Shown piece by piece: positions 37,400 through 48,676 of a stretch of DNA of 64,000 bases (its first letter is position 1; each line of letters opens with the position of its first letter). The notes under the pieces are model-generated. The model saw only the letters and a list, made by a program, of their open reading frames with translations, was not told the DNA's origin and made no database searches. The stretch covers positions 28,239,355-28,303,354 of the forward strand of contig OZ038320.1 of the NCBI GenBank assembly GCA_964035795.1. Direction: 5' to 3'. Origin of the DNA: Pterobdella sp. o SKG-2022. Its lineage: Eukaryota; Annelida; Clitellata; Hirudinida; Piscicolidae. A program made the position numbers and the translations under genes.

Positions 37400-38439
37400 T
37401 ATGTTGATATTGCTTATAAGTACATTAAGATGTCTCTAAAAAAATACATTGTTTTAATACAAGAATAACTATAATTGTGCTTCATGCGTCAACCAACTTT
37501 GGGCTAGGTAGTTTAATTTTATCAAGATTCTAGATAAAATACTTTTTCGGTATTTGACTGAAATTATAGTAGATCTCATAATAAAAATAGAAGTTGATAA
37601 TATAAAAAATAATAAAAGTATAATTAGCACTTCCAAATTGAAATTAAAATTTTTTTTCATAAATTTATCTGAAACAAAGCTGATAATGGTAACTAAAACT
37701 CCATAATAATAACACTGAACCGCCTTTGTGTCAAATATTGTTGAAAGATAGTCTAAAGAGATATGTTTTAATACGAGACTTAAAAGTGGTTGATGATGTT
37801 GAGATTCTAACGTTGGGTGCTAGAGAGTTTCAAACAGCAGAACACGCATGTTTGAAACCTCGTTCGGATATATTATAAGTGAGACTATTCTTTATACGCT
37901 GAAAAACTTGAATTTTGAGATAAAACTAATTTATTTTTTCAATTTTTTGTGAAACCTTCATAAAATTTTCTATTTTTTAATGGTTTTATAATTTATTGCT
38001 CATTACAGAGCTTTTTGACAAATTTTAAAGTTAAAAAAGATTTAAACCTCAATTGTCACTACAAATAATGTTAGTTCTATATTTAATGGAGTAGAGCTCT
38101 GTGAAACCAATCAATTGCGTAACCGAAACCCCAGATAGGGGCGATCAAATGGTCGACTTACTTTATATTTGAAAAAAAATTTTGAACACTAAAAGTTCTT
38201 GTTATAAAGTTCGAAGCTTTTCGATAATAGTGTAACATTTTAGTTGGCGAAAATTTTTTTCTTTACTTTGGCTCGAGAAAGGCATTCCTTTTTACTAATT
38301 CATATAAACATTACTAATCATAATTCAGTATTTATAAAATACATGTTCATATTTAAATTAAGTTTCTATTTTTTATTGAAATATAATATATCTTAAATCC
38401 ATCTTGTGTTTCTTAGAACATATAATCACAAAATTATAA
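37400..38439. other. Intergenic; nothing recognised
   Basis: This is AT-rich sequence between the Penelope fragment and the dispersed repeat. No gene or RNA was found. A loose GAAGCTTTTCG match lies near 38213. Confidence 0.4.
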
Positions 38440-38760
38440 ATAACCTGATCTTTAAGGTCAAATTTCAGAGTTCACGATAATGCCGATATAGATATTAATA
38501 GCTGTTGACGCAATTTTTTCTAATAATAAATATTTTTTATGTGCACCGCACCTCAGTGAGGTGTGACACTACAGGCGCGTATTTGGCTGGGTAGAAAAAA
38601 AATATTTAAAAAATAGTAACTCAATAAGAACAATAATAATAAAAAGTTAATAAAAAGAATAATAATAAAAATAATGATAGTGAAAATTCTTATTCTTATT
38701 ATTATAATAGTTAAGTATGAGATGAAACAGTAAACTGATTCGAATGTATAATATACCTAA
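38440..38760 (-). repeat. Dispersed repeat, copy 2 (inverted relative to 32240-32500)
   Basis: TTTCAGAGTTCACGATAAT here is the complement of the sequence at about 32466. The following AATAATAATAAAAAGTTAAT region matches the same family at 47190. A GC-richer island, GACACTACAGGCGCG, corresponds to the complement of CGCGCCAGTAGTGTCC near 32362. Confidence 0.6.
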
Positions 38761-39556
38761 TGTAATATCAGTAACCACTTGAAGAATTCCTCCACTCAAA
38801 CGCATATCAATTTATAAAGTTTATTTTTACTTTCCTTCAGTCGTAACTTCTTCGATGTTGCACATCATACGTTGTCATACTTGGCAATTATACAACGATG
38901 AACTTAGGTTATAAGTTGGCCGTTAGTCACTACAAAGTGAGCTTGTGCTCATGATACATTTGACAGGGCGCTAATCCTTTTGAAGCATGAAGTTTGAAAA
39001 TAACATATAACTAATACTAACGAGTATTAATGTAACTTTTCAGAGAGATCGTATGTATTTTTCTTCAATATTTTGTAACGAAAAAGATCAAATAAGAGGA
39101 ATTTTTAATATAAGGATAAACTTATCGAAAATTATAGCTTTTGATTCTCAATAAATGTATTAAAAATTCCTCTTATTTGATGTTTTTCGTTACTAACGAG
39201 TATTAAATATATACATAGTGCTGGGCATGACGTTAAAAAGCACCTATATACCACCCTAATGTTTAGGCCTAATATCTGAAGAGGCTGCACTATTTCAATA
39301 CAACTTTATCATTTACTTTTATTTGTTCGTTTTTGACAATGCAAAGCATTTTTAGAGTGCGCAAATTTCAGTAAATCACTGTTCAGCATGCTACTTTGCA
39401 CTGGATAATCAAACTTTTCAAATTAGTCGTATTAGCTTTCGAATCTAGCATTTTGAATCAATTTATTTACTTTCTATTTAATTTTAATTTAATACAATTT
39501 AAAATCAATTTTCAAGTTAAACTACTCCAGTTATGTTTATTTGAGCCAATGCCATC

Positions 39557-39664
39557 GGCTACGGCCAGGACACATAAAAACGGGTTCTCGTTCGATCAAT
39601 TAAGCAACATCGAGCACGTCTAATACTTGGATGAGTGACCGCCTGGGAAAACCGGGTGCAGTAG
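39557..39664 (+). rRNA. 5S rRNA-like sequence, probably pseudogene or 5S-derived SINE
   Basis: The 3' half is close to animal 5S rRNA: AATACTTGGATGAGTGACCG, then CCTGGGAAAACCGGGTGCAG and GTAG before a T6 terminator. The middle keeps GGTTCTCGTTCGATC and TTAAGCAACATCGAGC. The 5' end CTACGGCC can pair with the 3' GTAG. It is 108 nt rather than about 119 and lacks bases in the first third, so it is unlikely to be a working gene. A 5S-derived SINE is the main alternative. No other 5S copy is in the window. Confidence 0.7.
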
Positions 39665-39789
39665 TTTTTTGCAACTTTTTGGTCTACTCTTTAGAACCAC
39701 AGTTCAGTCAAAGTATTCTTCTATTGAAGAACAAAATAACGATAAGATTCTTTTATTCCTTTAAAACAACACACTAATGATTTTCATTT

Positions 39790-40230
39790 TTATATAAAAC
39801 GAAAGTAACTTGACTGAAACTTGAATGTCAAAATAATAACAAAACTGAACTCATATACATGATGTACTGCCAACAAAGCAGCGGTCAAACTGTCTGTCGA
39901 TCAGCACACTTCTGTATATTGAATAGCTTGGCTCACCATCCACCTGGCTTTCCCCTGATTTATACTAGCGCCACTACAGCTGCAATAGCAATTAAAATGA
40001 CTACTGGCATTGAAACAGCCAGTAGTATTTTTTGGACCTTATTCAGAACCTTGGGAGTTTTTTTTCTATGTAGGTCCACCATAGATGGCTGGGATGATAT
40101 TCCAGGAGTGATTTTATTATTTCTTTTGAGAATTTTCATTTTCAACTACACAAAATCTTTACTCACACTTGAAATCTCGAATAGCTAAATAACCAAATAT
40201 TTGCCGAATGACGTTATGACGAAATTAGCT
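39790..40230 (-). repeat. Dispersed repeat carrying a small membrane-protein frame, copy 1
   Basis: About 400 bp here match 45955-46385. Shared blocks include CATGATGTACTGCC, AGCAGCGGTCAAACTGTCTG and TTGAAACAGCCAGTAG. On the minus strand, the frame, its stop and roughly 220 bp downstream are all conserved. It resembles a copied last exon with its untranslated tail. Confidence 0.7.
39960..40145 (-). CDS. 61-residue protein with C-terminal membrane segment (repeat-borne)
   Basis: The frame has a basic, polar first 39 residues (MKILKRNNKITPG, then VDLHRKKTPKVLNKVQK) and ends in a single hydrophobic segment, LLAVSMPVVILIAIAAVVAL, right before the stop. This is the layout of a tail-anchored protein or the end of a type I membrane protein. 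The second copy at 46.2 kb has a stop and a one-base shift but keeps the hydrophobic end and stop position. An acceptor-like GTGTAG lies six bases upstream of the ATG, so it may be only the last exon of a larger gene. No family recognised. Confidence 0.35.
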   Translation of the reverse strand: MKMKILKRNNKITPGISSQPSMVDLHRKKTPKVLNKVQKILLAVSMPVVILIAIAAVVALV

Positions 40231-40307
40231 GCGTGACTTCATTTTTTATTATTTAGCGTTATTTTTTATAATTAAATTTTTTTGGCTCATAATATAAACA
40301 TTAGATT

Positions 40308-40350
40308 CAAGGAGTGGCACGAGTCTGTATGCCTCGAAACTTATATGAAG
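40308..40350 (+). repeat. Short dispersed motif, copy 1
   Basis: TTCAAGGAGTGGCACGAGTC followed by CCTCGAAACTT matches 49601-49645 with a few changes and a short gap. It is short but too similar to be chance. Confidence 0.5.
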
Positions 40351-40359
40351 TAGCCTTAG

Positions 40360-40870
40360 TTAGTTTAAGTTTAATTTGGTTAAAATAAGATTCGTCCAAT
40401 GAACTAAATAGTTATAATATATTAAATATTTATAAAAAAATATCGACTAAACATGATTTGAGAATGCATGATATTCTTACAAAAAGCTTCATCTTGCTCT
40501 ATAAATATTTTGTGTTTGTTTTTTCTTGTAATAAGTTTAATTTTTGTTCAGTTTAGTTAATTTTAGTATATTATAGATTGAGTTTATTTCGTTTCAATTT
40601 ATGAGGTTGAATTTAGTTTCTTGTACTAAGTTCAGTTTAGTTAGTTTTAGTTTAGCTGAGTAAAGTTTAGTTTTATCAAGCTAAGTTTATTTCTTTTTAA
40701 TTAACTAGATTTCTCAAGTCAATTTTAGTTTAGTTAATTCCAGTTAAAATTATTCTTCAATATTAAGTTTAGTATTAGAGAAGCTTTAGTTGAGTTCTGT
40801 TGTCAAGTTTTTTGAGCTATTATGTTTGGCTAATTTTAACTTAGTTCTGTTGAGCTTTTCAAATTAATTT
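40360..40870. repeat. Cryptic TTTAGTT-rich region
   Basis: Units such as GTTTAGTT, TTTTAGTTTAG and AAGTTTAGTT recur irregularly for about 500 bp. No gene is present. It looks like simple sequence that has diverged. Confidence 0.5.
40461..40494 (+). repeat. Hairpin-core repeat copy
   Basis: GAGAATGCATG followed by CTTACAAAAAGCTTC. It shares the variant left half GAGAATGCATG with the copy at 57387-57420. Confidence 0.55.
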
Positions 40871-41799
40871 TTCAAATCAACTCTTTCGAATTGATAACGA
40901 AAAGTAACAATAATGAAATCAGATCACTTTCTTGTCAAGCATTCAAAGCGTCGCTAAAGATTTATTTTATAGACTATTATCTCTTCATAAACTATATTTG
41001 TATCTCTAAGCGTCTCTGATACATGTTTAATTTATGTGAAAAAAGCGCTATTTAAATTTAAATAAATAAATGAAAAATAATATTAGTTTAATTATAGTAT
41101 AATGCTTATTATTAAAAAATAGTAACAACAATAAAAATAGTATAAATATGGACGAGACCAATGCAAAATGATCTGCTTTAATGAAAAATATATAATTATG
41201 TTAAAAATTTTTAAAGGATAAATTTTTTCTATAGATATTATATTAGTTCTGAAAAATTATTTTCAATCCAATAATATGAAAATGTGACTCAACTAAAATT
41301 TTGAAAAAGTTGTTCTTTAAACCAAGCAGCATTTTGTAATAAATATTTTATCAAGCGAGCATCACCATATAAGCTTCGTATTCCTCAATTACAAGCACTG
41401 GTTTTAAATACTCTATTAATTGTGAAAAAATATTTTCGATTACTCTATACTATTATATTCAGGTTAAAAAAAGTGCATTTATGTGTACCACGTAGTAGTG
41501 CCATTTAATCTTGTACCACTCCTCATGAGCAGATAGGCGCTTCTCGTGCATGCTCGTGTGCAAGTTCAAATATTTTCAATAAAGTTAAACTAGAATACGA
41601 AGATCATTATCAGGGCATCTGATGGTGATTTGGTAGAAATGAAAGACTTCGCTAATGCATGAACCGTTGTATTACCATTGTTTTATCTTGTAATTTGTAG
41701 GCTTCTGCTAACTACTATATCCATACAAATAAGGATTTCTTGGAAAATTAAAACAAATCTATTTTTCGTGATTAAAAATTATACCACCATATTCATAAT

Positions 41800-44571
41800 T
41801 TTTCACAAACTTTTGAGCGCTTTTGAAGCAAATTCTATTCCGTGATTGGGTGAAGATGTGACAGGGAAGAACAATGCGTGCAAGATGGTTTTGAATTTTT
41901 TGTAGCTTTCTAAGAAGTGTAGATGGAAGAGAATAAAGAGAATTGCAGTAGTCTTATTTAGAAATGATGAGAGCAATAGCGAGATTGTGAGCTGTTTGAA
42001 AAGTGAGACATTTACGAATGTGTTTGACGGCTTTTATATGTATGTTACATTGTTTGGCTTTTGAAGACGTGTTGTTCGAAGGAGAGAGTGTTATCAATAA
42101 TGACGCCGAGTAATTTTATTTCAGAAGAAATCTTTATATTATGACAAGCAATGTTAACTATTTTTGGTAGGGTTTTTATGCGCGATTTAGTACTGACAAA
42201 CATTGCATTTGTTTTGTCGATTTTGAGTTTGAGGAGGTTTTGCGAGAGCCGGGTACGTGCAGAGAAGACGCATTTAGATATTTCTTCAACGGCTGGTTGT
42301 CGTAGGAAAATTCGCATGTGAGAATGATGTCATCTGCAAATTGATGAAAAGTGATGTGATGTTTTTGAAAAAAAAAAGACATATCTAGTGAAACCAGCAG
42401 GTTTCCGTGACCATTATCTTGAGCTCTCCTGAGTGTGTGTGTTACGTGTGGAAGATCAGTTTCGCACGAATGAAGTTTATTGTAAGCAGATTGAAATTTT
42501 TTGAAGGATGATGAAGCAAAGAAATGAGTGGAGAGTTGGGATAAGGCAATCTTCTCCAGAATTTTAGATAATGTTGTAAGATTGGACACAAATCTATAAT
42601 TGAGAAGATTAGATTTGTCCAGGTTGAGTTTTTTTAAAAGTGGGGTTATTTGGGCAGTTTTGAAATTGGAAGAAAAAACGCCTTGAGAGAAAGAAAGATT
42701 TGCCAGTTTAGCAATTATTGGAGAAAGGATTGTTGAGAAACTTTTCAGAAAAAATGTCGGTAAGATGTCGAGTTGAGAGATTTTTAGTGGGAGGCTTTTA
42801 ATTATTAAGTAAACATCATGGTGGGACGCTTCATCGAAACATCTATAGTAAGCATTATTTTTGCTATTCTGCACGTCATTGTTGTAACTACTGAACTAAT
42901 GATCGCTGTTATTGTTTTCATGAGTAGTTGACTAAATATCCATTGTTGATTCATTTTGCACAACATCAAATGAGCGTGGTTCTTCAGTCAGACTGCAGTT
43001 CTTGACTTTTCGCATATCCTGTTGGATTGACTCAATGGATTGATGTATTTTGATAATTTTATTATTAAAAAATGTAGAAAAAGATGAAGCTAAGTTATTT
43101 TCTTCAGTTTAAGAAAGAGGTGGTATGAGAGGAGACTTGTGGAGATGGAATTGATAATATTCCAGGATCTTTTTGGATTTTGAGAACAACCATCCAGCTG
43201 TGTGCGCAATTGGATTGGTATGAGACGATTGAGTTAAGCTTCTCACTTTAGCTCTTGCAAGTGATACGAGCAGTCGGTCAGAAGATGATCGTTCTATCTT
43301 CTGAAGCTGGCGTTTTGCAAGGCGGGCTTCATAAGAAATAGGAGTACACACAGGTGATTCTGGATTTGAAGGTGCGAAGTGGGGCATGCTGGTCAAGCAG
43401 GATGGTGAGTGATTTATTAAGGTGATGGGTAAAATCGTCGACATGAGTATCTATGGGTGAAAGATTTTGGCTTAGTGTTAAAAGGTCTCTTTCAACAAGT
43501 ATGTAGTTGACTCTGCTATAGCATCGTCTGATGGTAATTATTGGTGTTGAGTGATGCTTTATAAGATTGAGATTGCAAGTGATGAGTGCATGGTCTGAAA
43601 AGTAAGGTGTTGATTTAATATTTTTGATAAGGTTGAAGTTGGATAGACTAATCAAAAGATCAAAGGTGTTGCCTAAAGAGTGTGTGGGGAAGTTGATGTG
43701 TTGAATCATATTATGTTCTGAAAGCAGCTGAGAGAGCTTGATGGGTTGGATATTTGGGGGTAATTAAAATTAGGGCTATTTGGTGGTCGGTAGATGACGG
43801 ATAAGTTGAGATTAAAGGTTCGAGTTATGAGTCTGGTAGATAATATTTCGAAAAGTTTGCTTTCTGGTTGAAGGAAAGGTTGCTGATTTTAATTCCAGGT
43901 GTTGTTTTTAGAGTGTTTATGGCCATGTTAACGTTGACAAGAAAATATTTTTTGACTATTATAGTTCCGTTGGTTGTAAAGATTTTGTTGATAGACAGAT
44001 TTGGTGTGTTAGAGAGAGTTTTGATGGTGAGATCAAGAATTTTTGAATTAGATGAGACGGAGTCAGTAGACTTAATGAAGAAAGTAAAACGATCCTGAGA
44101 GCTTTTGAATGGCTTAGAAAATGTTTCACCATTTGATGAATGAGTTTCAGAAAGGATTTTGCTTGGTGGAAAAAGAGAAGATATGTTTTGAGTGGTAGAA
44201 GGAGTTGTGAAAATTGATGCAAATGATTTTGACAAGCCCAGTGAGGTAGGTGAATTTGAAAGAGGTGAAGAAAAATTTGATAAGATTTAAGAAAGAGAAG
44301 TTGAGGAGTTTGAAGAAGATGAAGATAATGAGGTCGAAGAAAAAGAAGTTGGTGGGTTCGAAGAAGGTGAAGTAGATTAACTCAAAAGAAGTGAAGTTGA
44401 TGAAATTGTCTCTGTTGAAGCTAACGTTTTTGAAGAAGCATAGGTTGAGTTGTCTGTGTTCTTCGACTCCCGACCTCTTCTTTTCGGTAGCGTGATTTCA
44501 TTAATTTCATTTTTGTTGACAACCAACAAACTATTTAGTTTATTTTTTAAATTGCTCAACAGCATTTGCAT
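41800..44571 (-). mobile_element. CR1/L2-type LINE, decayed, ORF1 and ORF2 remnants
   Basis: From the 5' end (44571) there is a Ser/Thr/Lys-rich ORF1-like frame to about 43825. The endonuclease end follows: LSVIYRPPNSP near 43790 and SDHALITCNLNL near 43600. Next come a linker (43444-43109) and reverse transcriptase pieces (42874-42176): KTAQITPLLKK, LSKILEKI, the catalytic FADDIILTCEF and VSTKSRIKTLPKI. The thumb end (about 42040-41800) reads DYCNSLYSLPSTLLRKLQKI. The first two thirds of the endonuclease and the block with the first RT aspartate are missing. Several frame shifts break the rest. Confidence 0.85.
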
Positions 44572-44789
44572 ATTTAAAATTTCTCAAGTAATTAAAGAAA
44601 AATCTGGAACGGCCGTATTCACCGAAAACACCATAGATACTCTTGTATTTTTCTTGTTAAGAATATTTTCATCAATGTTATTATCACTATAGTTATCATT
44701 AAGTCCTGATATATACATTTTTATTCTTCTTTTAATTTTGCTGAGATAGGTGAAATAATATCTTTGATAGCTTAGTCGTATGCCTTTAA

Positions 44790-44900
44790 TAATATTATTA
44801 TTATTAATTTTAATATTATTTACATTATTATTACTAAAATTATTTTCATTATCTTCATTAACATCAATTACATTATCATTATTACAATTAATATTAACTT
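44790..44900. repeat. ATT/ATTATT-rich simple sequence
   Basis: Imperfect ATTATTATT units run for about 110 bp, directly upstream of the 5' side of the LINE. Confidence 0.7.
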
Positions 44901-45118
44901 TCTTACAAGCTCATTGTTGATTTTCTTCACATCATTTAGTTCTTTTTTCAAAGATTCTACTTTTTTCAGCAGAAGGGTTTTTTTATTTATGTAGTCTCCT
45001 TTTACGTGAATAAATTTTTCAATTTGACTTTGTTATTCAATAGTATCTTTTTTGAGTTCTTTATTCGATATTATTAATTTAAAGAAGTTCCAAGCAGCAA
45101 AAAGCTGTTTTAAATTGG

Positions 45119-45830
45119 ACCAATCATAGGCTTTGAAAAATTTTAGTTATTTTTTTTTTGAAAATATTCATGTATCATAATGTTTAAATATTCACGGATT
45201 GTACAAAAAGCTTTGTTAGTTGATAAATGCTAGTTTTATTTTCATAAAACTTCTAAAAATGATTATTTCAGTATTTTCACAATTTTTTTGCAGTTCTATG
45301 ATTGGTGCCTACAGCTATTCAATACTTTTTGCGTGATCGCGAAGTTCCTGTTTATTAATTAGGACATTTGGGTTATTTTCGGCCGCACAACACTTTTTTT
45401 GACCTCCCTCTTTTATAAACAAGTTTCAAGTTACCTTGCACATATTTATCTGTTTTAACTTTAGCCAATAGGAGTGAAGCAGATTGGACCAATCATAGGC
45501 TTTGTTAGTTGAAAAATTTTAGTTTTTTTTTCTTGAAACATTCATGTATCAGAATGTTTAAATATTTACGGATTGTACAAAAGGCTTTGTTAGTTAAATA
45601 ATTTTAGTTTTTTTTTTTCATAAAAAAATTAATGTATCAGAATGTTTAGATATTTACGGATTTTACAAAAAGACGATCCAAGTGTATGCAAATCAATTTT
45701 CTTGAATACAGTGTTCTTCGAAGTGAAAAAGATATTTTTTTCAGATACGAAAGTAAAAAAAATGATTATTTCAGTACTTTCACAATTTTTTTGAAATTCT
45801 ATGATTGGTGCAAATTCAATGTTGACGTAA
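45119..45830 (+). repeat. Local duplication of an unknown repeat unit (two and a half copies)
   Basis: ACCAATCATAGGCTTTG...TTCATGTATCA...ACGGATTGTACAAAA at 45119-45220 recurs at 45484-45595, and its last part recurs again at 45600-45672. A second block, ATGATTATTTCAGTA...TTCTATGATTGGTGC at 45257-45308, recurs at about 45760-45812. It is a tandem duplication of roughly 370-500 bp followed by a partial third unit. Confidence 0.7.
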
Positions 45831-45922
45831 AACAGCCGGAAATCAATATAATAGAAACAAACACTAAGGTTTATTGAGAAAGTTAATACACGAAGCTTTT
45901 CGTAAAAGTATCTTACATTATC
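45825..45922 (+). repeat. Dispersed 95-bp repeat containing the hairpin core, copy 1
   Basis: GACGTAAAACAGCCGGAAAT and AATATAATAGAAACAAACAC here match 48445-48545. Its right part is the hairpin core in reverse orientation (45889-45922). Confidence 0.75.
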
Positions 45923-45954
45923 TAGTTTAAAAAACGAGAGTTTTAAATATTTTA

Positions 45955-46385
45955 TATATAAAACAAAAGTAACTTGACTGAAACTTAAATGTCAAAATAA
46001 TAACAAAACTGAACTCATATACATGATGTACTGCCAACAAAGCAGCGGTCAAACTGTCTGTCGATCAGCGCACCACTCAATCTTGGAGGGCTTGGCGCCA
46101 CCATCCACCTGGCTTTCTCCTGATTTCTTCATACTAGCGCCACTACTGCAGCAATAGCAACTACAACAACAACTACGGGTATTGAAACAGCCAGTAGGAT
46201 TTTGTGGACCTTATCCAAAGCCTTGGAAGTTCTTTTTTATGTAGGTCCATCATGGATGACTGGAATGTAATCCCAGGACTGAAGTCATTATTTTTCTAAA
46301 GAATATCCATCATCTATCACTTTTCGCACACTTAAATCGAGAATAACCAAATATTATCCGACTGAAATTATGATGAAATCATTCG
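45955..46385 (-). pseudogene. Second copy of the membrane-segment repeat, frame broken
   Basis: It is homologous to 39790-40230. On the minus strand the frame has an early TAG and a one-base loss in the middle, yet the hydrophobic C-terminal block (AVSIPVVVVVAIAAVVALV) and its stop remain. Differences are spread along the copy, so it diverged long ago. Confidence 0.7.
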
Positions 46386-46733
46386 AGTGATACCATTATT
46401 TAGCGTTTTTTTGGTTTTTTTTAAATTTTTTGTCGACTTATAAAAAAATAAAACTCTAAATACATAGAATGAGTGAAAATATATAAACTAATGCATATCC
46501 AAAAAGTTGAAGAATAAAAATTACAATAAATTTTAGACTATCTTTTAGAATCTAAAACTTTTATTCTTTTTTTCAAATTATAGAGTTTTTTTAAGTTTTA
46601 AACCTAACACATTTATCAAGATACAGCCATTATAAATTTCGTCAGTTTCCAAACCTTCACTATAATATATAATGAAGGGTAGGTCTATAATTTCTTTCAT
46701 TATAAAATATTTTTCTCATTATTTCCATCACGC

Positions 46734-46768
46734 CACGAAGTTTTTCGTAATTCAAACTTACATTATCA
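46734..46768 (-). repeat. Hairpin-core repeat copy
   Basis: On the minus strand it reads GATAATGTAAGTTTG followed by TTACGAAAAACTTCGTG. It stands alone in gene-free sequence. Confidence 0.6.
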
Positions 46769-47044
46769 GCTCAACACGACTGATTCATATCGCCTAAGAT
46801 GATAATGATGAAAAAATATAACGTGAATAATTAGTATTTCAGTTGCTTTCCTCTGGTTATATGGACCCATTTAATGATATCTCATTCATATTTTCTGAAA
46901 CATTCATCACGAGAAAATTGATAAATGTTCATGTCTGATATAAAATATAACATTTATTTCAAACTCAATTTTTATATTCAATATGAAAAAACTTCAAAGA
47001 TTTTTATTTGGAATCACATCATAAGGTGAAGTATACTTTACTGC

Positions 47045-47605
47045 ATAATGTGAGTTCCACTCACGACAAGCTTCGTAAAATTTAATAAACTTCCAAGTGT
47101 TTCCATGTTGAATATTCATGTAAGGCTTGAAGAATCATAACTAAATTCATTACTCTGATAAAAATTTGGTAATAGTATACAGCTGTGTATGCAATAAAAT
47201 AATAACAATAAAAAGTTAATACAAAATAATAAAAAAAATAATAAGAAGAATAATAATAACATTAAAAAAATTAAAACTAAAAAACTTTTAGTTATTATTT
47301 TTATTATGATTGGTGTACAATGATATATGAAAGAGTTCAAAACTCAATGGTGAAATACATATGAAGTTTGACAAACAAAAATAAGATTTTATTAAACAAA
47401 TACTCAAGAAAACTTTAACTTCAGAATAATAAAAAATTTCATATAATTGAAAACTTCATAATAGTTGAACGAAAAAACTGCCTTCATTGAATGAACTTCG
47501 GTTAAAAATTGTAAGAGCTTTGTTTCTAACGAAGAACATTAAGCCGAAGTTCATTCAATGAAGACAGTTTTTTCCTTCAACTACTATGAAGTTTTCAATT
47601 ATATT
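47045..47605 (+). repeat. Dispersed repeat, copy 3, rearranged into a foldback
   Basis: It starts with a hairpin-core copy (47045-47075) and a block nearly identical to 31875-31990. Next, 47170-47501 is an inverted copy of 32084-32345, followed by a direct copy of 32050-32145. The junction makes two 57-bp arms, 47445-47501 and 47544-47600, separated by 42 bp, with only four or so mismatches. Confidence 0.8.
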
Positions 47606-48444
47606 TGTTTCCTCATCATTCTAAAAATTAAAATTTTTCAAACAAAAAGCTTCGATTATTTTGTTTTTTATCTGCAAAATTTTATTGTCATTCTTCATAT
47701 GTATTTCAAATATGGAAATATTTGAATATTTGAACTAATTTTAATTATTTTTCTAAATTATTTTGAAAACTTCTTAAGCTTAAGTTGTTTAAAAAGGAAT
47801 ATATATGAGAAACCGTGGTGAAGTGAATGCCCTCCAAAGTAGTAACTTATAGTATCATTTTTTCTTAATACTTCTATGTACTTACTGGTATTTAATTCAG
47901 CTTGAAGTCAAATTTTTGAAACTAATTAATTTATTACATTATATAAGCGATGATCGAACAAGGAGTTTAGTTTTTATAGGAATTTTGAGAAGGGTTGAGT
48001 TGAACTTGACTAATTGTATTCCACAATTTTTTTCAACTCAATCTTATTCATCATTTACTTTAATGAATAACGTGAATCTCAAGTTTGAAATGTACTCATT
48101 TCAAAAAAAATTTGAAAATTGCAATAATAAACTAATAAGGCTAATTATTGATTTCCTTGGAATCCTTAACAAGAAAGTTCAGTAATGTGCAAGTTTTGAA
48201 TGGTTTATTTTTGTTTCAATTTTAAAATGTCCAAACGAGAACAATTCAATGCTTTTCTTTATCTTGTCTTCTCAAACTTTATTGGTCAACTTCTTGTCAT
48301 TCTTCTTTCGTTTGTTGTCTTGTCATTCTTCGTTCTATTTCAGTCTTCAATATTCTTGTGAATTTGATTTTTTTGTTGTCACTTGCGAATGGCGTAGTAA
48401 ATACAAGCGGATAAGTTCACAATACAAAAAGATTACATAAAATT

Positions 48445-48545
48445 GTTGACGTAAAGCAGCCGAAAATCAATATAATAGAAACAAACACTGTGCTTTATTG
48501 AGAAACTTAATATACAAGCTTTTTGTAGAAATATCTCACATTATC
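48445..48545 (+). repeat. Dispersed 95-bp repeat containing the hairpin core, copy 2
   Basis: It is closely similar to 45825-45922 throughout, including the core at its right end in reverse orientation (48513-48545). The similarity stops at ACATTATC in both copies, which suggests an element boundary. Confidence 0.75.
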
Positions 48546-48582
48546 AAGTGTCACTTAATAGTGTGAGATAATGTAAAAAGCC

Positions 48583-48676
48583 ACACTGGCTTCTTAGATT
48601 GTCGGTGCAGACCACTGGCGTCGATAGATACACGTGTGCCATCCCGGTTTGAAACCAAGATGCTCCAGTATGGCTA
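48583..48676 (+). repeat. Structured GC-richer element, SINE-like
   Basis: The ends AGCCACACTGG and CCAGTATGGCT are near-perfect inverted repeats about 90 bp apart. Inside are ACACGTGT and GGTTTGAAACC, the latter resembling a polymerase III B box. No convincing A box was seen. No second copy is in the window. Confidence 0.35.

Noticed and set aside
40308..40350. Hammerhead ribozyme
   Set aside because: The CGAAAC end is present, but the CUGAUGA core and stem II order are not.
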